Notes under the pieces: generated by a model
What the model saw: only the letters and a program-made list of their open reading frames with translations
The model's database searches: none
What the model was told of the DNA's origin: nothing
Assembly (NCBI GenBank): GCA_964352665.1
Contig: CAYGSJ010000003.1
Location: forward strand, 203,245 to 267,244
Source of the DNA: UBA1672 sp964352665
GTDB lineage: Bacteria > Pseudomonadota > Alphaproteobacteria > Micavibrionales > Micavibrionaceae
Direction of reading: 5' to 3'
DNA: 64,000 nt
Shown here: in pieces, positions 1-8,248 of the stretch
Position numbering within the stretch: the stretch's first letter is position 1
Layout: the number at the start of each line of letters is the position of its first letter
Position numbers and translations under genes: made by a program

Positions 1-78
1 TAAGCACGACAGACAATCTTACAAAAATGTAATCTTCGGGTAACGGGCATGTTAGGCACTATAAACTAAAGTTGAAAA

Positions 79-1239
79 ATGTTAGCACAAATAGCCTCAG
101 ACCAATTATTTCGCCGCCTCGATCGTTTAGAGTCAGGTTCTCTTAAACTCACCACACCTGATGGTAAGACCCGCATGTTCGAAGGCAAGCAGCCTGGCGA
201 GAATGCGAGCCTTGAACTGCGTGATTGGGGCGTTGTGAGCAATATGATGCGTAAAGGTGATATTGGTTTTGCAGAAGATTACCGTGCTGGTAATTGGGAC
301 ACGGATAACCTTACGGCGCTCGCAACATTGGGGTTAAACAACAAAAAAGCTCTTGATCGTATTATTGCGGGAAATAATTTTTCTCGCACATTATCCATGA
401 TGTCTTATTTGTTAAAACTCAACAGTATCAAAGGCAGCAAGAAGAACATTCATGCCCATTATGATCTGGGGAATGCGTTTTACAAATTATGGCTCGACCC
501 CACGATGACCTATTCATCGGCCATCTATAAAAATCAGCATGAATCACTGGAGCAAGCACAGCACAATAAATATGATCGCATCCTTGATTGTATTCATCAA
601 GAGTCCGGCAGCTTGCTGGAAGTTGGTTGCGGTTGGGGTGGCTTTGCCGAACGGGCGCAAGGACGCGGCGACTATGACCTGAAAGGGGTAACACTCTCCG
701 AAGAACAGCATGCTTACGCAGCTGACAGAATGGGCGCAAAAGCCAACATTGCATTAGAAGATTACCGCCATCAAAACAGCAAATTCGACAATATTGTCTC
801 CATTGAAATGTTTGAAGCCGTAGGCGAACGCTATTGGCAAACCTATTTCGGTAAAATAGGATCACTGCTAAATCAAAACGGAAAAGCCGTAATTCAAACT
901 ATCACCATGAACGACCAAGGGTTTGAACGTTATCGTAAAGGCGGTGACTTCATCAGAAGTTATATTTTCCCCGGGGGAATGCTACCAAGTCCATCACGCT
1001 TTAGAGAAGAAGTTGCAAAATCCGGCATGACATCAGAAAACGAATTCTATTTCGGTCAAGATTATGCGCGTACTTTGGAAGAATGGCTGAAAAAATTCGA
1101 TGCAAGCCATGATGATGTTAAATCTTTGGGCTTTGACGATGGTTTTATTCGTCTCTGGCGTTTTTATCTGTCAGCCTGTATCGCAGGATTTAAAACCGGA
1201 CGCACCGACGTCATGCAGGTGGAGCTTCGTCATGCGTAA
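79..1239 (+). CDS. cfa: Cyclopropane-fatty-acyl-phospholipid synthase family protein
   Basis: This 386-residue protein is a SAM-dependent methyltransferase of the CFA/mycolic acid cyclopropane synthase family, expected to methylenate (or methylate) the double bond of unsaturated acyl chains in membrane phospholipids. The SAM-binding loop EVGCGWGGFAE lies at about residues 180-190. It is preceded by the family block HYDLGNAFYKLWLDPTMTYS (about 127-146) and followed by IEMFEAVGERYW and a C-terminal RLWRFYLSACIAGF block. Length is normal for the family. It is the first gene of a run of overlapping + strand genes, and its stop overlaps the next start by 8 nt. A TATAAA at 60-65 could be a -10 element, but I see no good -35. 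Similar clusters with DUF3833, chalcone-isomerase-like, MFS and SDR genes occur in other proteobacteria, sometimes near RpoE-ChrR, so upstream partners may lie outside the window. Confidence 0.93.
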   Translation: MLAQIASDQLFRRLDRLESGSLKLTTPDGKTRMFEGKQPGENASLELRDWGVVSNMMRKGDIGFAEDYRAGNWDTDNLTALATLGLNNKKALDRIIAGNNFSRTLSMMSYLLKLNSIKGSKKNIHAHYDLGNAFYKLWLDPTMTYSSAIYKNQHESLEQAQHNKYDRILDCIHQESGSLLEVGCGWGGFAERAQGRGDYDLKGVTLSEEQHAYAADRMGAKANIALEDYRHQNSKFDNIVSIEMFEAVGERYWQTYFGKIGSLLNQNGKAVIQTITMNDQGFERYRKGGDFIRSYIFPGGMLPSPSRFREEVAKSGMTSENEFYFGQDYARTLEEWLKKFDASHDDVKSLGFDDGFIRLWRFYLSACIAGFKTGRTDVMQVELRHA

Positions 1240-1750
1240 TCTTGTCCGCACATTAATCACTATCGCAATTCTAGTTGCTTCTCCCGCATACGCACTAGAT
1301 TATGTCCGTGATCACATACCTGAAGCACAAAAGGTTGGCGAAGGTCGTTTCACAAAATATATATGGGATGTGTATGATGCAACGCTCTTCGCGCCGCAGG
1401 GTAAATGGGAGAAAGGCAAACCATTTGCGCTGAAGCTTTCCTATCTTAGAAAATTATACGGTAAGAAAATCGCCGACAAATCTGTTGAGGAAATCCGCGG
1501 GCAAGGCTTCACAGATGAAATAAAGCTTGCCACATGGCATACGCAAATGCGCAAGATATTCCCGGATGTCGATGACGGTGTAAGCATCACAGGCATTCAA
1601 ACCAAAGATGGCGCAGCCCTATTTTATAAAGGCAGCACAAAAATTGGGCGAATAGAAGACCCAGAATTTAGTAATGCCTTTTTCGGCATATGGCTCAATG
1701 AGAACACAAGCGCTCCAAGCTTACGACAAAAGCTACTGGGGGGACTATGA
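1232..1750 (+). CDS. Chalcone-isomerase-like periplasmic protein
   Basis: The protein has 172 residues and a clear signal peptide (MRNLVRTLITIAILVASPAYA) before the mature sequence LDYVRDHIPEAQKVGEG. The pattern of G-x-G-x-F near the start (GEGRFTKYIWDVYDATLFAP), a KLSYLRKLYGK segment and a C-terminal FFGIWL matches the bacterial chalcone isomerase-like family (Pfam Chalcone_3). Its members are probably lipid-binding or lipid-modifying rather than flavonoid enzymes. The start chosen is the ATG at 1232, 8 nt after GGAG and just upstream of the signal peptide; the longer in-frame ORF from 1100 would place a nonsense extension before it. It overlaps cfa at its 5' end and the MFS gene at its 3' end (ATGA), so it is translationally coupled. 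The family assignment is fairly secure; the substrate is unknown. Confidence 0.82.
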   Translation: MRNLVRTLITIAILVASPAYALDYVRDHIPEAQKVGEGRFTKYIWDVYDATLFAPQGKWEKGKPFALKLSYLRKLYGKKIADKSVEEIRGQGFTDEIKLATWHTQMRKIFPDVDDGVSITGIQTKDGAALFYKGSTKIGRIEDPEFSNAFFGIWLNENTSAPSLRQKLLGGL

Positions 1751-3036
1751 ATGAATCCATGTCTCGTACGGCACTTTTTCAGTATGGCGTTTTAGCTCTA
1801 CCCTTGGCGTTTGCAGGGTTGCCGCTTTATATTCATGCCCCTGATTTTTATGCGGCGCAAGCAGGGTTGTCGCTCACAACGATTGGGACTGTTCTTTTGC
1901 TTGTGCGCCTGTTTGATGCTGTTCAGGATCCTCTGATAGGCTACCTCAGTAACAAATTTTCTGATTTAAGACCGGCTATCATGATGGGCGCTCTGATTGC
2001 TATGGCGCTTGGCTTTTTCATGCTCTTCCATCCTCCGCAAAGTTTCACACTTCTGTGGTTTATACAGAGCCTTATTTTGGCGACGACAGCATTTAGTGTT
2101 CTTGCGATCAACTTCAATAGTTTGGGAAGTCTGTGGAGTATAGACACAACCGAGAAAATCCGTATCACTAGTTGGCGTGAAGCCTTTGGTCTGGTGGGTT
2201 TGCTGATTGCTGCGGTCTTGCCCAGCATTTTAGGATTGCCTTTATCCTCTGCCGTGTTTGTAGGGTTAATCGCGTCTTGCGGTTTTATCTTTATGCTGTG
2301 GCACAAAACACATCGAAACATTATCACACATCACGAGGGCGCAGCTATATCTCTGAATATACGCGACGTTTTTGACGCTCCGAATTTGCGATTTTTTGCT
2401 ATTTACAGCGTCAGCATGCTAGCGTCGGCCATTCCGGCTGTGCTCGTGCTTTTCTTTATTCGTGACCGACTGGATGCTGAAAGCCTGACGGGATTATTTC
2501 TCCTGCTCTATTTTCTCTCCGGCGCGGCAGGAATGCCTTTATGGCAGAATATTGCTAAACGCACAGATAAGCGAGCCGCTTGGTTAATTTCTATGATCCT
2601 CGCGATCGCCACATTTATATGGGCTTATTTTTTGGAGGCCGGAGACATTTGGCAATATGCGCTTATTTGTATTTTTTCTGGGAGCGCACTCGGCGCTGAG
2701 CTTGCTTTACCGCCCGCCATTCTCTCCGATCTCATTGATGAGAAAGACGACCGTGAGCAAACCGCTTTGTATTTTTCTGTTCTAGCTTTTTTATCAAAGG
2801 CAGCACTGGCTTTAGGCAGCTTCTTGGCGTTCTTTGTCCTCGGAAAGGCATACTTTGTGCCAGCAACAGAAAACAGCGTTCACGCACTGCAATCCCTAAG
2901 TATGACCTACGCTCTTTTACCTTGCCTGATTAAACTGATAGCGGCGTATCTCTTATTACAACTCTATAAAAACAAAGGAAAAATTCATGAAGACATTGAA
3001 AGGAATAATGCTTATGGCGTTCATGACACTACTTAG
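1747..3036 (+). CDS. MFS transporter, GPH/MelB-like
   Basis: This 429-residue integral membrane protein has about twelve hydrophobic segments. The RLFDAVQDPLIGYLSNKF loop after TM2 is the hallmark of the MFS_2 / glycoside-pentoside-hexuronide (MelB-like) group, and the sequence DLIDEKDDREQTALYFSVLA after TM9 is also typical. The substrate cannot be read from sequence. In this operon context, between a lipid-modifying methyltransferase and lipoproteins, a lipid or lipid-derived cargo is a reasonable inference. The ATG at 1747 overlaps the stop of the preceding gene (ATGA). The 3' end overlaps the next gene by 50 nt, which is long but in a different frame and leaves both proteins intact. Confidence 0.88.
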   Translation: MNESMSRTALFQYGVLALPLAFAGLPLYIHAPDFYAAQAGLSLTTIGTVLLLVRLFDAVQDPLIGYLSNKFSDLRPAIMMGALIAMALGFFMLFHPPQSFTLLWFIQSLILATTAFSVLAINFNSLGSLWSIDTTEKIRITSWREAFGLVGLLIAAVLPSILGLPLSSAVFVGLIASCGFIFMLWHKTHRNIITHHEGAAISLNIRDVFDAPNLRFFAIYSVSMLASAIPAVLVLFFIRDRLDAESLTGLFLLLYFLSGAAGMPLWQNIAKRTDKRAAWLISMILAIATFIWAYFLEAGDIWQYALICIFSGSALGAELALPPAILSDLIDEKDDREQTALYFSVLAFLSKAALALGSFLAFFVLGKAYFVPATENSVHALQSLSMTYALLPCLIKLIAAYLLLQLYKNKGKIHEDIERNNAYGVHDTT

Positions 3037-3523
3037 TGCCTGTGCCGGCCCATCGCTTGACCACTATAAAAGCGCCGAACCACCTCTGGACCTCAAAGAA
3101 TATTTCACAGGCCCTATCAAGGCATGGGGCGTTATTCAGGACAGAAAAGGCCACGTTACACGTCGTTTCGATGTTACAATGGTCGGTACATGGGACGGTG
3201 ATGTTGGAACGCTGGAAGAGCATTTTGATTATTATGATGGTGAAACACAAAAGCGCACATGGACGATTACGAAAATTGCCGCCAACACATATGAGGGCAC
3301 CGCCGGAGACATTCTTGATAAAGCGCATGGTAATGTAGAGGGCAGTGCTATGCGGTGGGCGTATAGGATGGATCTGGATGTTGGTGATAAGACATATCGG
3401 ATAACATTTGATGATTGGATGTTTTTGATGAATGATGGTGTTCTAATTAATCGATCATATTTGAAGAAGTTCGGTATTACGGTTGCTGAATTAACACTCT
3501 TTATGCAAAAACAGGATCAATAA
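2987..3523 (+). CDS. DUF3833 lipoprotein
   Basis: The 178-residue protein has a lipoprotein signal peptide ending in the lipobox LLSACAG, so Cys19 is probably lipidated. The body (LKEYFTGPIKAWGVIQDRKG, TFDDWMFLMNDGVLINRSYL) matches the DUF3833 family, lipocalin-like lipoproteins usually found next to CFA synthase, MFS and SDR genes. No catalytic residues are recognisable. Neighbours overlap on both sides: it begins inside the MFS gene, and its TAA shares a base with the next ATG (TAATG). The likely role is an inner- or outer-membrane-anchored accessory protein of the same lipid pathway. Confidence 0.85.
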   Translation: MKTLKGIMLMAFMTLLSACAGPSLDHYKSAEPPLDLKEYFTGPIKAWGVIQDRKGHVTRRFDVTMVGTWDGDVGTLEEHFDYYDGETQKRTWTITKIAANTYEGTAGDILDKAHGNVEGSAMRWAYRMDLDVGDKTYRITFDDWMFLMNDGVLINRSYLKKFGITVAELTLFMQKQDQ

Positions 3524-4272
3524 TGGGCGCATACACAGGTAAAAACATATGGATCATAGGCGCGAGTAGCGGTATAGGACACGCTTTAGCCGTTGAGCTT
3601 TCTACACAAGGCGCAGAACTTATACTTTCTGCACGCAGTAAAGATAAACTCAATGCATTGAATAAAGAACTTGGCGGACAACACAAGATTATACCGTTCG
3701 ATGTTGGTGATCCTTCAGCATGCACAGAGGCCGTAAACAAAATCGAAAAACTGGATAGTGTGATCTTTCTCGCCGCACTCTATGCGCCGCATTCAAAAGA
3801 ACGTAAACCTAGGGATTTTGTTCATAAGATGATAAATGTCAATCTTGGTGGCACGTTCAATATCGTTGAAGCAACGTTGCCGATTTTCGAAAAGCAAGGC
3901 TACGGGCAAATCGTTTTGTGCGGTTCTGTCGCAGGATACAGGGGGTTACCTTACGGGCAACCTTATTGCGCGACAAAAGCGGCAGTGATCAATTATGCGG
4001 AAAGCTTAAAGGTTGAATTGGAAGATCAAAATATCGATGTGAAAATTATAAACCCTGGCTTCGTGCGGACACCTTTAACGGACAAAAACGACTTCCCCAT
4101 GCCTATGATGATTGAACCGGAAGACGCCGCAAAAGCAATTGCCAAAGATCTTCAAACCAAAAAGTTTGAAATTCATTTCCCCAAAAAATTCACATGGATT
4201 ATGAAACTACTCGGCATTTTGCCCTCACCACTTTATTTCTTAATCTCTAGAAAAATGAAGAAGAAACAATGA
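3523..4272 (+). CDS. Short-chain dehydrogenase/reductase (SDR)
   Basis: This 249-residue classical SDR carries the cofactor loop GASSGIGHALA at residues 12-22, the adenine-ring stabilising region ending in LAALYAP (the NNAG equivalent is altered), and catalytic Ser-Tyr-Lys in CGSVAGYRGLPYGQPYCATKAA. The substrate-loop PGFVRTPLT is also standard. The C-terminus is basic and hydrophobic (ILPSPLYFLISRKMKKK), suggesting membrane association. It belongs to the cfa-led operon, with one-base overlap upstream and a 4-nt overlap (ATGA) downstream. Substrate is unknown; oxidation or reduction of a lipid intermediate is inferred from context only. Confidence 0.9.
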   Translation: MGAYTGKNIWIIGASSGIGHALAVELSTQGAELILSARSKDKLNALNKELGGQHKIIPFDVGDPSACTEAVNKIEKLDSVIFLAALYAPHSKERKPRDFVHKMINVNLGGTFNIVEATLPIFEKQGYGQIVLCGSVAGYRGLPYGQPYCATKAAVINYAESLKVELEDQNIDVKIINPGFVRTPLTDKNDFPMPMMIEPEDAAKAIAKDLQTKKFEIHFPKKFTWIMKLLGILPSPLYFLISRKMKKKQ

Positions 4273-4850
4273 AAAAACTCATCATCTTATTCAGCATAAT
4301 ATTTATCGGAGGATGTTCCATGTTCGGCCATAATAGTGGCGTTGAAATCGCGCCTTACAAGGTTCTTGAAAAAGAAGACAATCTGGAACTGCGTCATTAT
4401 GAACGTCTTGTCCTTGTCACCACGGGCATGCCGGATGGGATGGACGGAAAAAACAGTCCATTCTACAAATTATTCGATTACATATCCGGCAAGAATGAGG
4501 ACACAAAGGAAATACCTATGACGGCTCCCGTATTTATGGATCAGGCTGATTCAGCCACGGAATCTATGTCGTTTGTTTTACCCATCGATTTTACGCTTGA
4601 GAGTACACCGCCCCCTCAAGACCCGGCAGTCACATTAGAAGAAATAAAGGATTATACAGTCGCAACGATCACATTTAATGGTGTTCTGGAACAAGAGAAT
4701 ATCAACACGCACAAAGCGCTTTTAGAAGAATGGATCAAGCGCAAAGAGTTTAAGAAAATAGGCACAGTTAAGGCCGCTGGCTATAACCCACCTTTCACGA
4801 TTCCAGCGCTTAGAAGAAATGAAATCCTGATACCTGTTAAGTCACCATGA
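4269..4850 (+). CDS. SOUL family haem-binding lipoprotein
   Basis: The 193-residue protein has a lipoprotein signal peptide (IIFIGGCSMFG). The mature part contains the SOUL/HBP core: YKVLEKEDNLELRHYERLVL, DYISGKNEDTKEIPMTAPVF, MSFVLPIDFTLESTPPP and a C-terminal YNPPFTIPALRRNEILIPV. SOUL proteins bind haem or other tetrapyrroles, and the family is found both in eukaryotes and as bacterial lipoproteins. It overlaps the SDR stop and the nhaA start by 4 nt each, so it is part of the operon. The haem-binding role is family knowledge; no axial ligand can be assigned confidently here. Confidence 0.88.
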   Translation: MKKLIILFSIIFIGGCSMFGHNSGVEIAPYKVLEKEDNLELRHYERLVLVTTGMPDGMDGKNSPFYKLFDYISGKNEDTKEIPMTAPVFMDQADSATESMSFVLPIDFTLESTPPPQDPAVTLEEIKDYTVATITFNGVLEQENINTHKALLEEWIKRKEFKKIGTVKAAGYNPPFTIPALRRNEILIPVKSP

Positions 4851-6025
4851 TGCACCTCATTCAGAAATTCTTTGCACTGAACTCTGCACCAGCAATACTT
4901 CTGTGTTTGGCCGCTGTACTTGCCATGATCATGGAAAATTCGTCGCTATATGGACTCTATGATGCAATAAAGGATACACCCGTTATTCTACAGGTTGGCG
5001 CGTTTGCCATAGACAAACCGCTTTTGCTTTGGATCAATGACGGGCTAATGGCAATTTTCTTCTTGCTGATCGGCCTTGAAATAAAACGTGAGATCCTTGA
5101 AGGACATCTATCAAGCCGCGAGCAACTTACCCTTCCTATTATAGCCGCAATTGGTGGCGTTGCTTTTCCAGCTCTCATCTATGCCTATGTCAACTGGCAT
5201 GACTCGGAAACGCTTCAAGGTTGGGCCATTCCTGCGGCAACCGATATTGCTTTCACCCTCGGGATTTTAATGATGCTCGGAAACCGTATTTCAGCGTCAC
5301 TCAAAGTGTGCCTTGTAGCCATCGCAATCATTGACGACCTTGTGGCTATATTGATCATTGCCTTGTTTTATACTGCTGAAACCTCAATGCTGTCTTTGGG
5401 TTTGGCGGGGATTGGATTGGGCATCGCTTTCTTGCTAAATCATCGTGGCGTGACCAATCTTGGACCGTATGTTGTACTGGGGCTGTTTATATGGGCCTGT
5501 GTCCTTAAATCCGGCGTTCATGCAACATTGGCAGGTGTAGCACTTGGCCTCCTTATACCGCTCAGAGCCAAAAACGAAGATGGAAAGTCACCACTCAAAG
5601 TCATGGAACATGCGCTGCATCCGTGGGTGGCTCTTGGTATCTTGCCTGTTTTTGCCTTTGTCAATGCCGGAGTGCCTCTTGCCGGGTTAAGTTTTGAGAT
5701 GTTTATGCAACCGATAACGCTCGGTATTATGCTTGGCTTGTTTCTCGGAAATCAAACCGGTGTAATGGGCTTAACAGCCCTTGCCGTCTCCTTGAAAATC
5801 TGCCGTTTACCCAACGAGGTGACGTGGCTGCAATTCTACGGCATGGCGCTGCTAATGGGTGTAGGTTTTACCATGAGCCTGTTCATCGGAACGCTTGCCT
5901 TTACGGATGTCGATCATAGCTCGGCAGTAAGACTTGGGGTCTTAGCTGGTTCTGTCCTGTCTGCTTTGGCCGGTATTTCTGTCCTGTTACTTGGCACAAA
6001 GAAGAGCAGCGCTGAAAGTACATAA
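4847..6025 (+). CDS. nhaA: Na+/H+ antiporter NhaA
   Basis: A 392-residue inner-membrane antiporter of normal NhaA length that exports Na+ in exchange for protons. The transport-site aspartates are present in ATDIAFTLGI (equivalent to Asp133 of E. coli) and AIIDDLVAILIIALFY (Asp163/Asp164). The GLEIKREILEGHLSSREQ block after TM2 is the family signature. The gene overlaps the upstream SOUL gene by 4 nt and is separated by 4 nt from the next gene. Placement at the end of a lipid-modification operon suggests a combined envelope or salt stress response, which is inference. Confidence 0.96.
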   Translation: MMHLIQKFFALNSAPAILLCLAAVLAMIMENSSLYGLYDAIKDTPVILQVGAFAIDKPLLLWINDGLMAIFFLLIGLEIKREILEGHLSSREQLTLPIIAAIGGVAFPALIYAYVNWHDSETLQGWAIPAATDIAFTLGILMMLGNRISASLKVCLVAIAIIDDLVAILIIALFYTAETSMLSLGLAGIGLGIAFLLNHRGVTNLGPYVVLGLFIWACVLKSGVHATLAGVALGLLIPLRAKNEDGKSPLKVMEHALHPWVALGILPVFAFVNAGVPLAGLSFEMFMQPITLGIMLGLFLGNQTGVMGLTALAVSLKICRLPNEVTWLQFYGMALLMGVGFTMSLFIGTLAFTDVDHSSAVRLGVLAGSVLSALAGISVLLLGTKKSSAEST

Positions 6026-6029
6026 TCGT

Positions 6030-6539
6030 ATGCACGAAATCTGCACATGGATTGAACTTAATGATCGCATGCAAAGCGATTACAAATACAAAATCATTGC
6101 ACGTGCCGGTGAAGATTTTGATCCGGAATTTACCCCCCATTTGACACCTAAAGAAATGCTTGAACACGGCGTTTTTGAAGGTAAGTATATGAATGATTGC
6201 AAAGATGAATTTCCTGAGGATTGGTTCGAAAATGCCAAGACCAGTGACACACCCGATCCTTCCCTCAATTATTTCGGCATAAAAAGCCGCCAGTCTCTTC
6301 AAGTCTGGCAAAAGAAGGGGTGGATTATAGAACCAGATCCCAGAGGATGGTTCCAATGGTATTGTCGCTATTACCAAGGACGCAGATTTCCAGAAATTGA
6401 TAAGGTGCAAATCAAACGTTGGCGTGGCTTCGCACGTCATGCTGGACAAATTAGAGCGAATTGTGAAACGGGTGATCTATCATGCCGTCCGCGTCAGAGA
6501 CAGGCTTTGTTGCAATGGTCTTATGATCCGTTTATTTAG
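6030..6539 (+). CDS. Uncharacterised W/Y-rich protein
   Basis: The protein has 169 residues from the ATG at 6030, 4 nt after the nhaA stop. An in-frame TTG at 5991 would overlap nhaA by 35 nt and is less likely. The most striking part is RGWFQWYCRYYQGRRFPE followed by QIKRWRGFARHAGQI and CRPRQRQALLQWSYDP. This aromatic and arginine-rich core resembles, from memory, uncharacterised proteins found in bacteria, fungi and plants; I cannot name a domain. No signal peptide or membrane segment is visible, and conserved Cys/His residues (C-R-Y-Y, R-H, C-R-P-R-Q-R-Q) might bind metal or nucleic acid, but that is speculation. Position suggests co-transcription with nhaA. Confidence 0.75.
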   Translation: MHEICTWIELNDRMQSDYKYKIIARAGEDFDPEFTPHLTPKEMLEHGVFEGKYMNDCKDEFPEDWFENAKTSDTPDPSLNYFGIKSRQSLQVWQKKGWIIEPDPRGWFQWYCRYYQGRRFPEIDKVQIKRWRGFARHAGQIRANCETGDLSCRPRQRQALLQWSYDPFI

Positions 6540-6838
6540 TGCAACTGGTTTCTTGGGTATCGCAGGGGTATCAGCGGCGGTGAATTAATGTGAAGGGGTT
6601 TGAACAGGTTATCACAGGTTCGAAAGTCTAGGCCCAATGTCACCAAGAAATAGAGACAATAGCTTCAAACAGATTCTAAGAGCTTGCATAGCACCTAAGA
6701 CCAAATCATAATCCATGTGTCGGGTGTTCAAATCACCCCACCGCTACCATTTTTTCTAAAAATGCAACCAGAGATAGGCACTTTCTTCTTGAACGGGTTC
6801 TAAAGAGCTATAAGAAGTTTTAAAGTAAAAATTTAGTA
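6540..6838. other. Gene-poor interval with tRNA remnant
   Basis: This stretch between the last gene of the cfa-nhaA operon and the convergent efflux operon has no credible protein gene. Its only recognisable content is the 3' half of a tRNA-Met gene at 6705-6749, followed directly by a T-run (6750-6755) that would serve as the tRNA terminator. A second T-loop-like string near 6611-6617 does not form a stem. The rest is unassigned. Confidence 0.7.
6705..6749 (+). pseudogene. 3' half of tRNA-Met (CAT), fragment
   Basis: From the anticodon loop onward this matches a canonical elongator tRNA-Met. Loop ATCATAA has anticodon CAT at 6707-6709, and is followed by the 3' anticodon-stem strand TCCAT, variable loop GTGTC, a perfect T arm (GGGTG / TTCAAAT / CACCC at 6722-6738), acceptor strand CACCGCT, discriminator A and encoded CCA (6747-6749), then a T-run. 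The 5' half is missing. The five bases before the loop (ACCAA) do not pair with TCCAT, where ATGGA would be needed, and no D arm or AGCGGTG acceptor strand is found at the proper distance. Homology that begins exactly at the anticodon loop is typical of an integrase attachment-site copy; a split or decayed gene is the alternative. Confidence 0.72.
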
Positions 6839-8248
6839 TTATTCTTTAGTATCAAATACCTTCCATCCACCCCCAAGCGCAGTGTAAAGCGCAATAAGTT
6901 TTGTAATAGAGCGCGTTTCAGACGTTACAAGATCATCTTCACTGGCGGTGAGTTCGCGTTCTGCGTCCAATACGGCGAGATAATCGGTTTCTCCGGTATC
7001 AAACAGCTCTTTCGCGAACCTAACGGATTGATGGCGGCTTTTAACGCCTTCATATAATCCCTTGCGGGTTTCGAGTTCTTGCCCATAGCGAATAAGTGCC
7101 GTTTCTACATTGGCCAACGCTTCGAGAACAGTTTTCTCATAGGTAGCAAGAGCGGCTTCGCTTTGGGCTTCTTCCGCGTCGATACGCGCACGAATGGCAC
7201 CACCCTCAAAGACCGACCATTGTATGAGAGACCCCAGTGTCCATAAACCGCCGGAGGCGCTAAAAAGCTCGCCGAAGATGCGCGCTTGGGAGCCTATATC
7301 GCCGGTCAGGAAAAATTTGGGAAAGAGGTTCGCTGTTTCCGCGCCTATATCCGCCACCGAAGCCGCAAGTTCGCGCTCAGCACGTTGAATATCAGGGCGG
7401 CGTGTGAGTATCTCCGAGCGTAAGCCCACGGGCACAATATCCGGTGGTGCGGGCAAAGGTTTAACGTTCATCATTTCTTCTAGCAAATATTCCGGCGGTT
7501 GCCCCAAAAGAACGGATAATGTGTAAATAGAGGCATTCAAGTCAGCTTTTAAATTTGGAATACGGGCGCGGGTGAGTTGGTATTCGCCGCGCGCACGGGA
7601 AAGATCAAATTCGCTGGCTTCTCCGGCCTCAAGCCGGGCATTGATGACATCAAAGGTTTGTTGTTGCAGATTTGCGTTATTTTGCAAAAGCGCAATACGT
7701 TTTTGTAAGCCCCGTGCTTCGTAATAATTACGGGCAACTTCGGAAAGGGCGGAGAGCATAATGCCGTTATAATCGGCTTGTGCACTTTGGGTTCGGGCAT
7801 CTGCTGCTTCGAGCGCGCGACGATTACCGCCAAAAATATCGGCTTCCCATGAGGCATCAAATCCAACGTCATAAAGATTACGGGTTTGGCCATTTCCTGT
7901 TGTTGCAAGATTGTCGCTTGCCTTTGTACGGTTTGCTTGTGCGGCGCTTCCAATTTGGGGTAAGAAAGCCGCCTTTTCCTGACCACGAAGCGCGCGCGCA
8001 TATCTAAGATTGGCAAGCGCAACTTTCAAATCTTTGTTACTTTGTGCCGCCGTTTCGATATAGTTTTCAAGCAATGGGTCACCAAATACACGCCACCAGT
8101 CCAGCATGATTTTCTCTTGGGAAAGATGTTGAAACTCTGCGTTTGCCCATTGATCAGCGACCTGTGTTTGCGGTGTTTTATAGTCCGGGCCTACACTGCA
8201 GGCTGCTATACAAAAGGTCGAAAATAAGAGGGCGGATTTTTTAATCAT
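6839..8248 (-). CDS. RND efflux outer membrane channel (NodT/OprM family)
   Basis: This 469-residue TolC-like outer membrane factor has a lipoprotein signal peptide (FCIAACSVGPDYKTPQ). The CSVGPDYK-P start is the standard start of the NodT subfamily. Two OEP repeats follow, with the characteristic PNLKADLNASIYTLSVLLGQPP and IPVGLRSEILTRRPDIQRAEREL-type blocks; I note RRPDIQRAERELAA about residue 285-298. It forms the trimeric exit duct of the tripartite pump encoded just upstream. Its start overlaps the RND permease stop by 4 nt, so the three pump genes are one operon reading right to left. The substrate is unknown. Confidence 0.94.
   Translation of the reverse strand: MIKKSALLFSTFCIAACSVGPDYKTPQTQVADQWANAEFQHLSQEKIMLDWWRVFGDPLLENYIETAAQSNKDLKVALANLRYARALRGQEKAAFLPQIGSAAQANRTKASDNLATTGNGQTRNLYDVGFDASWEADIFGGNRRALEAADARTQSAQADYNGIMLSALSEVARNYYEARGLQKRIALLQNNANLQQQTFDVINARLEAGEASEFDLSRARGEYQLTRARIPNLKADLNASIYTLSVLLGQPPEYLLEEMMNVKPLPAPPDIVPVGLRSEILTRRPDIQRAERELAASVADIGAETANLFPKFFLTGDIGSQARIFGELFSASGGLWTLGSLIQWSVFEGGAIRARIDAEEAQSEAALATYEKTVLEALANVETALIRYGQELETRKGLYEGVKSRHQSVRFAKELFDTGETDYLAVLDAERELTASEDDLVTSETRSITKLIALYTALGGGWKVFDTKE

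Noticed and set aside
428..865. 145-aa ORF on the - strand
   Set aside because: It lies wholly antisense to cfa, is Cys/His/Arg-rich with no domain, and reads like a shadow frame.
1100..1231. N-terminal extension of the chalcone-isomerase-like protein
   Set aside because: It lies in the cfa coding region and precedes a typical signal peptide that starts at 1232 after GGAG.
3036..3338. 100-aa ORF on the + strand and a 99-aa ORF on the - strand
   Set aside because: Both are alternative frames within the DUF3833 lipoprotein gene, which has a lipobox and family matches.
6600..6650. Second tRNA-like T arm (AGGTTCGAAAGTCT)
   Set aside because: The five bases on either side of the TTCGAAA loop do not pair, and there is no acceptor or anticodon arm at the right distance.
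6540..6749. Group I intron-containing tRNA or permuted tmRNA ending in the CCA at 6747-6749
   Set aside because: No 5' tRNA half with AGCGGTG and D arm occurs upstream, no group I core P/Q/R/S elements are visible, and no tmRNA tag or 5' domain follows the CCA.
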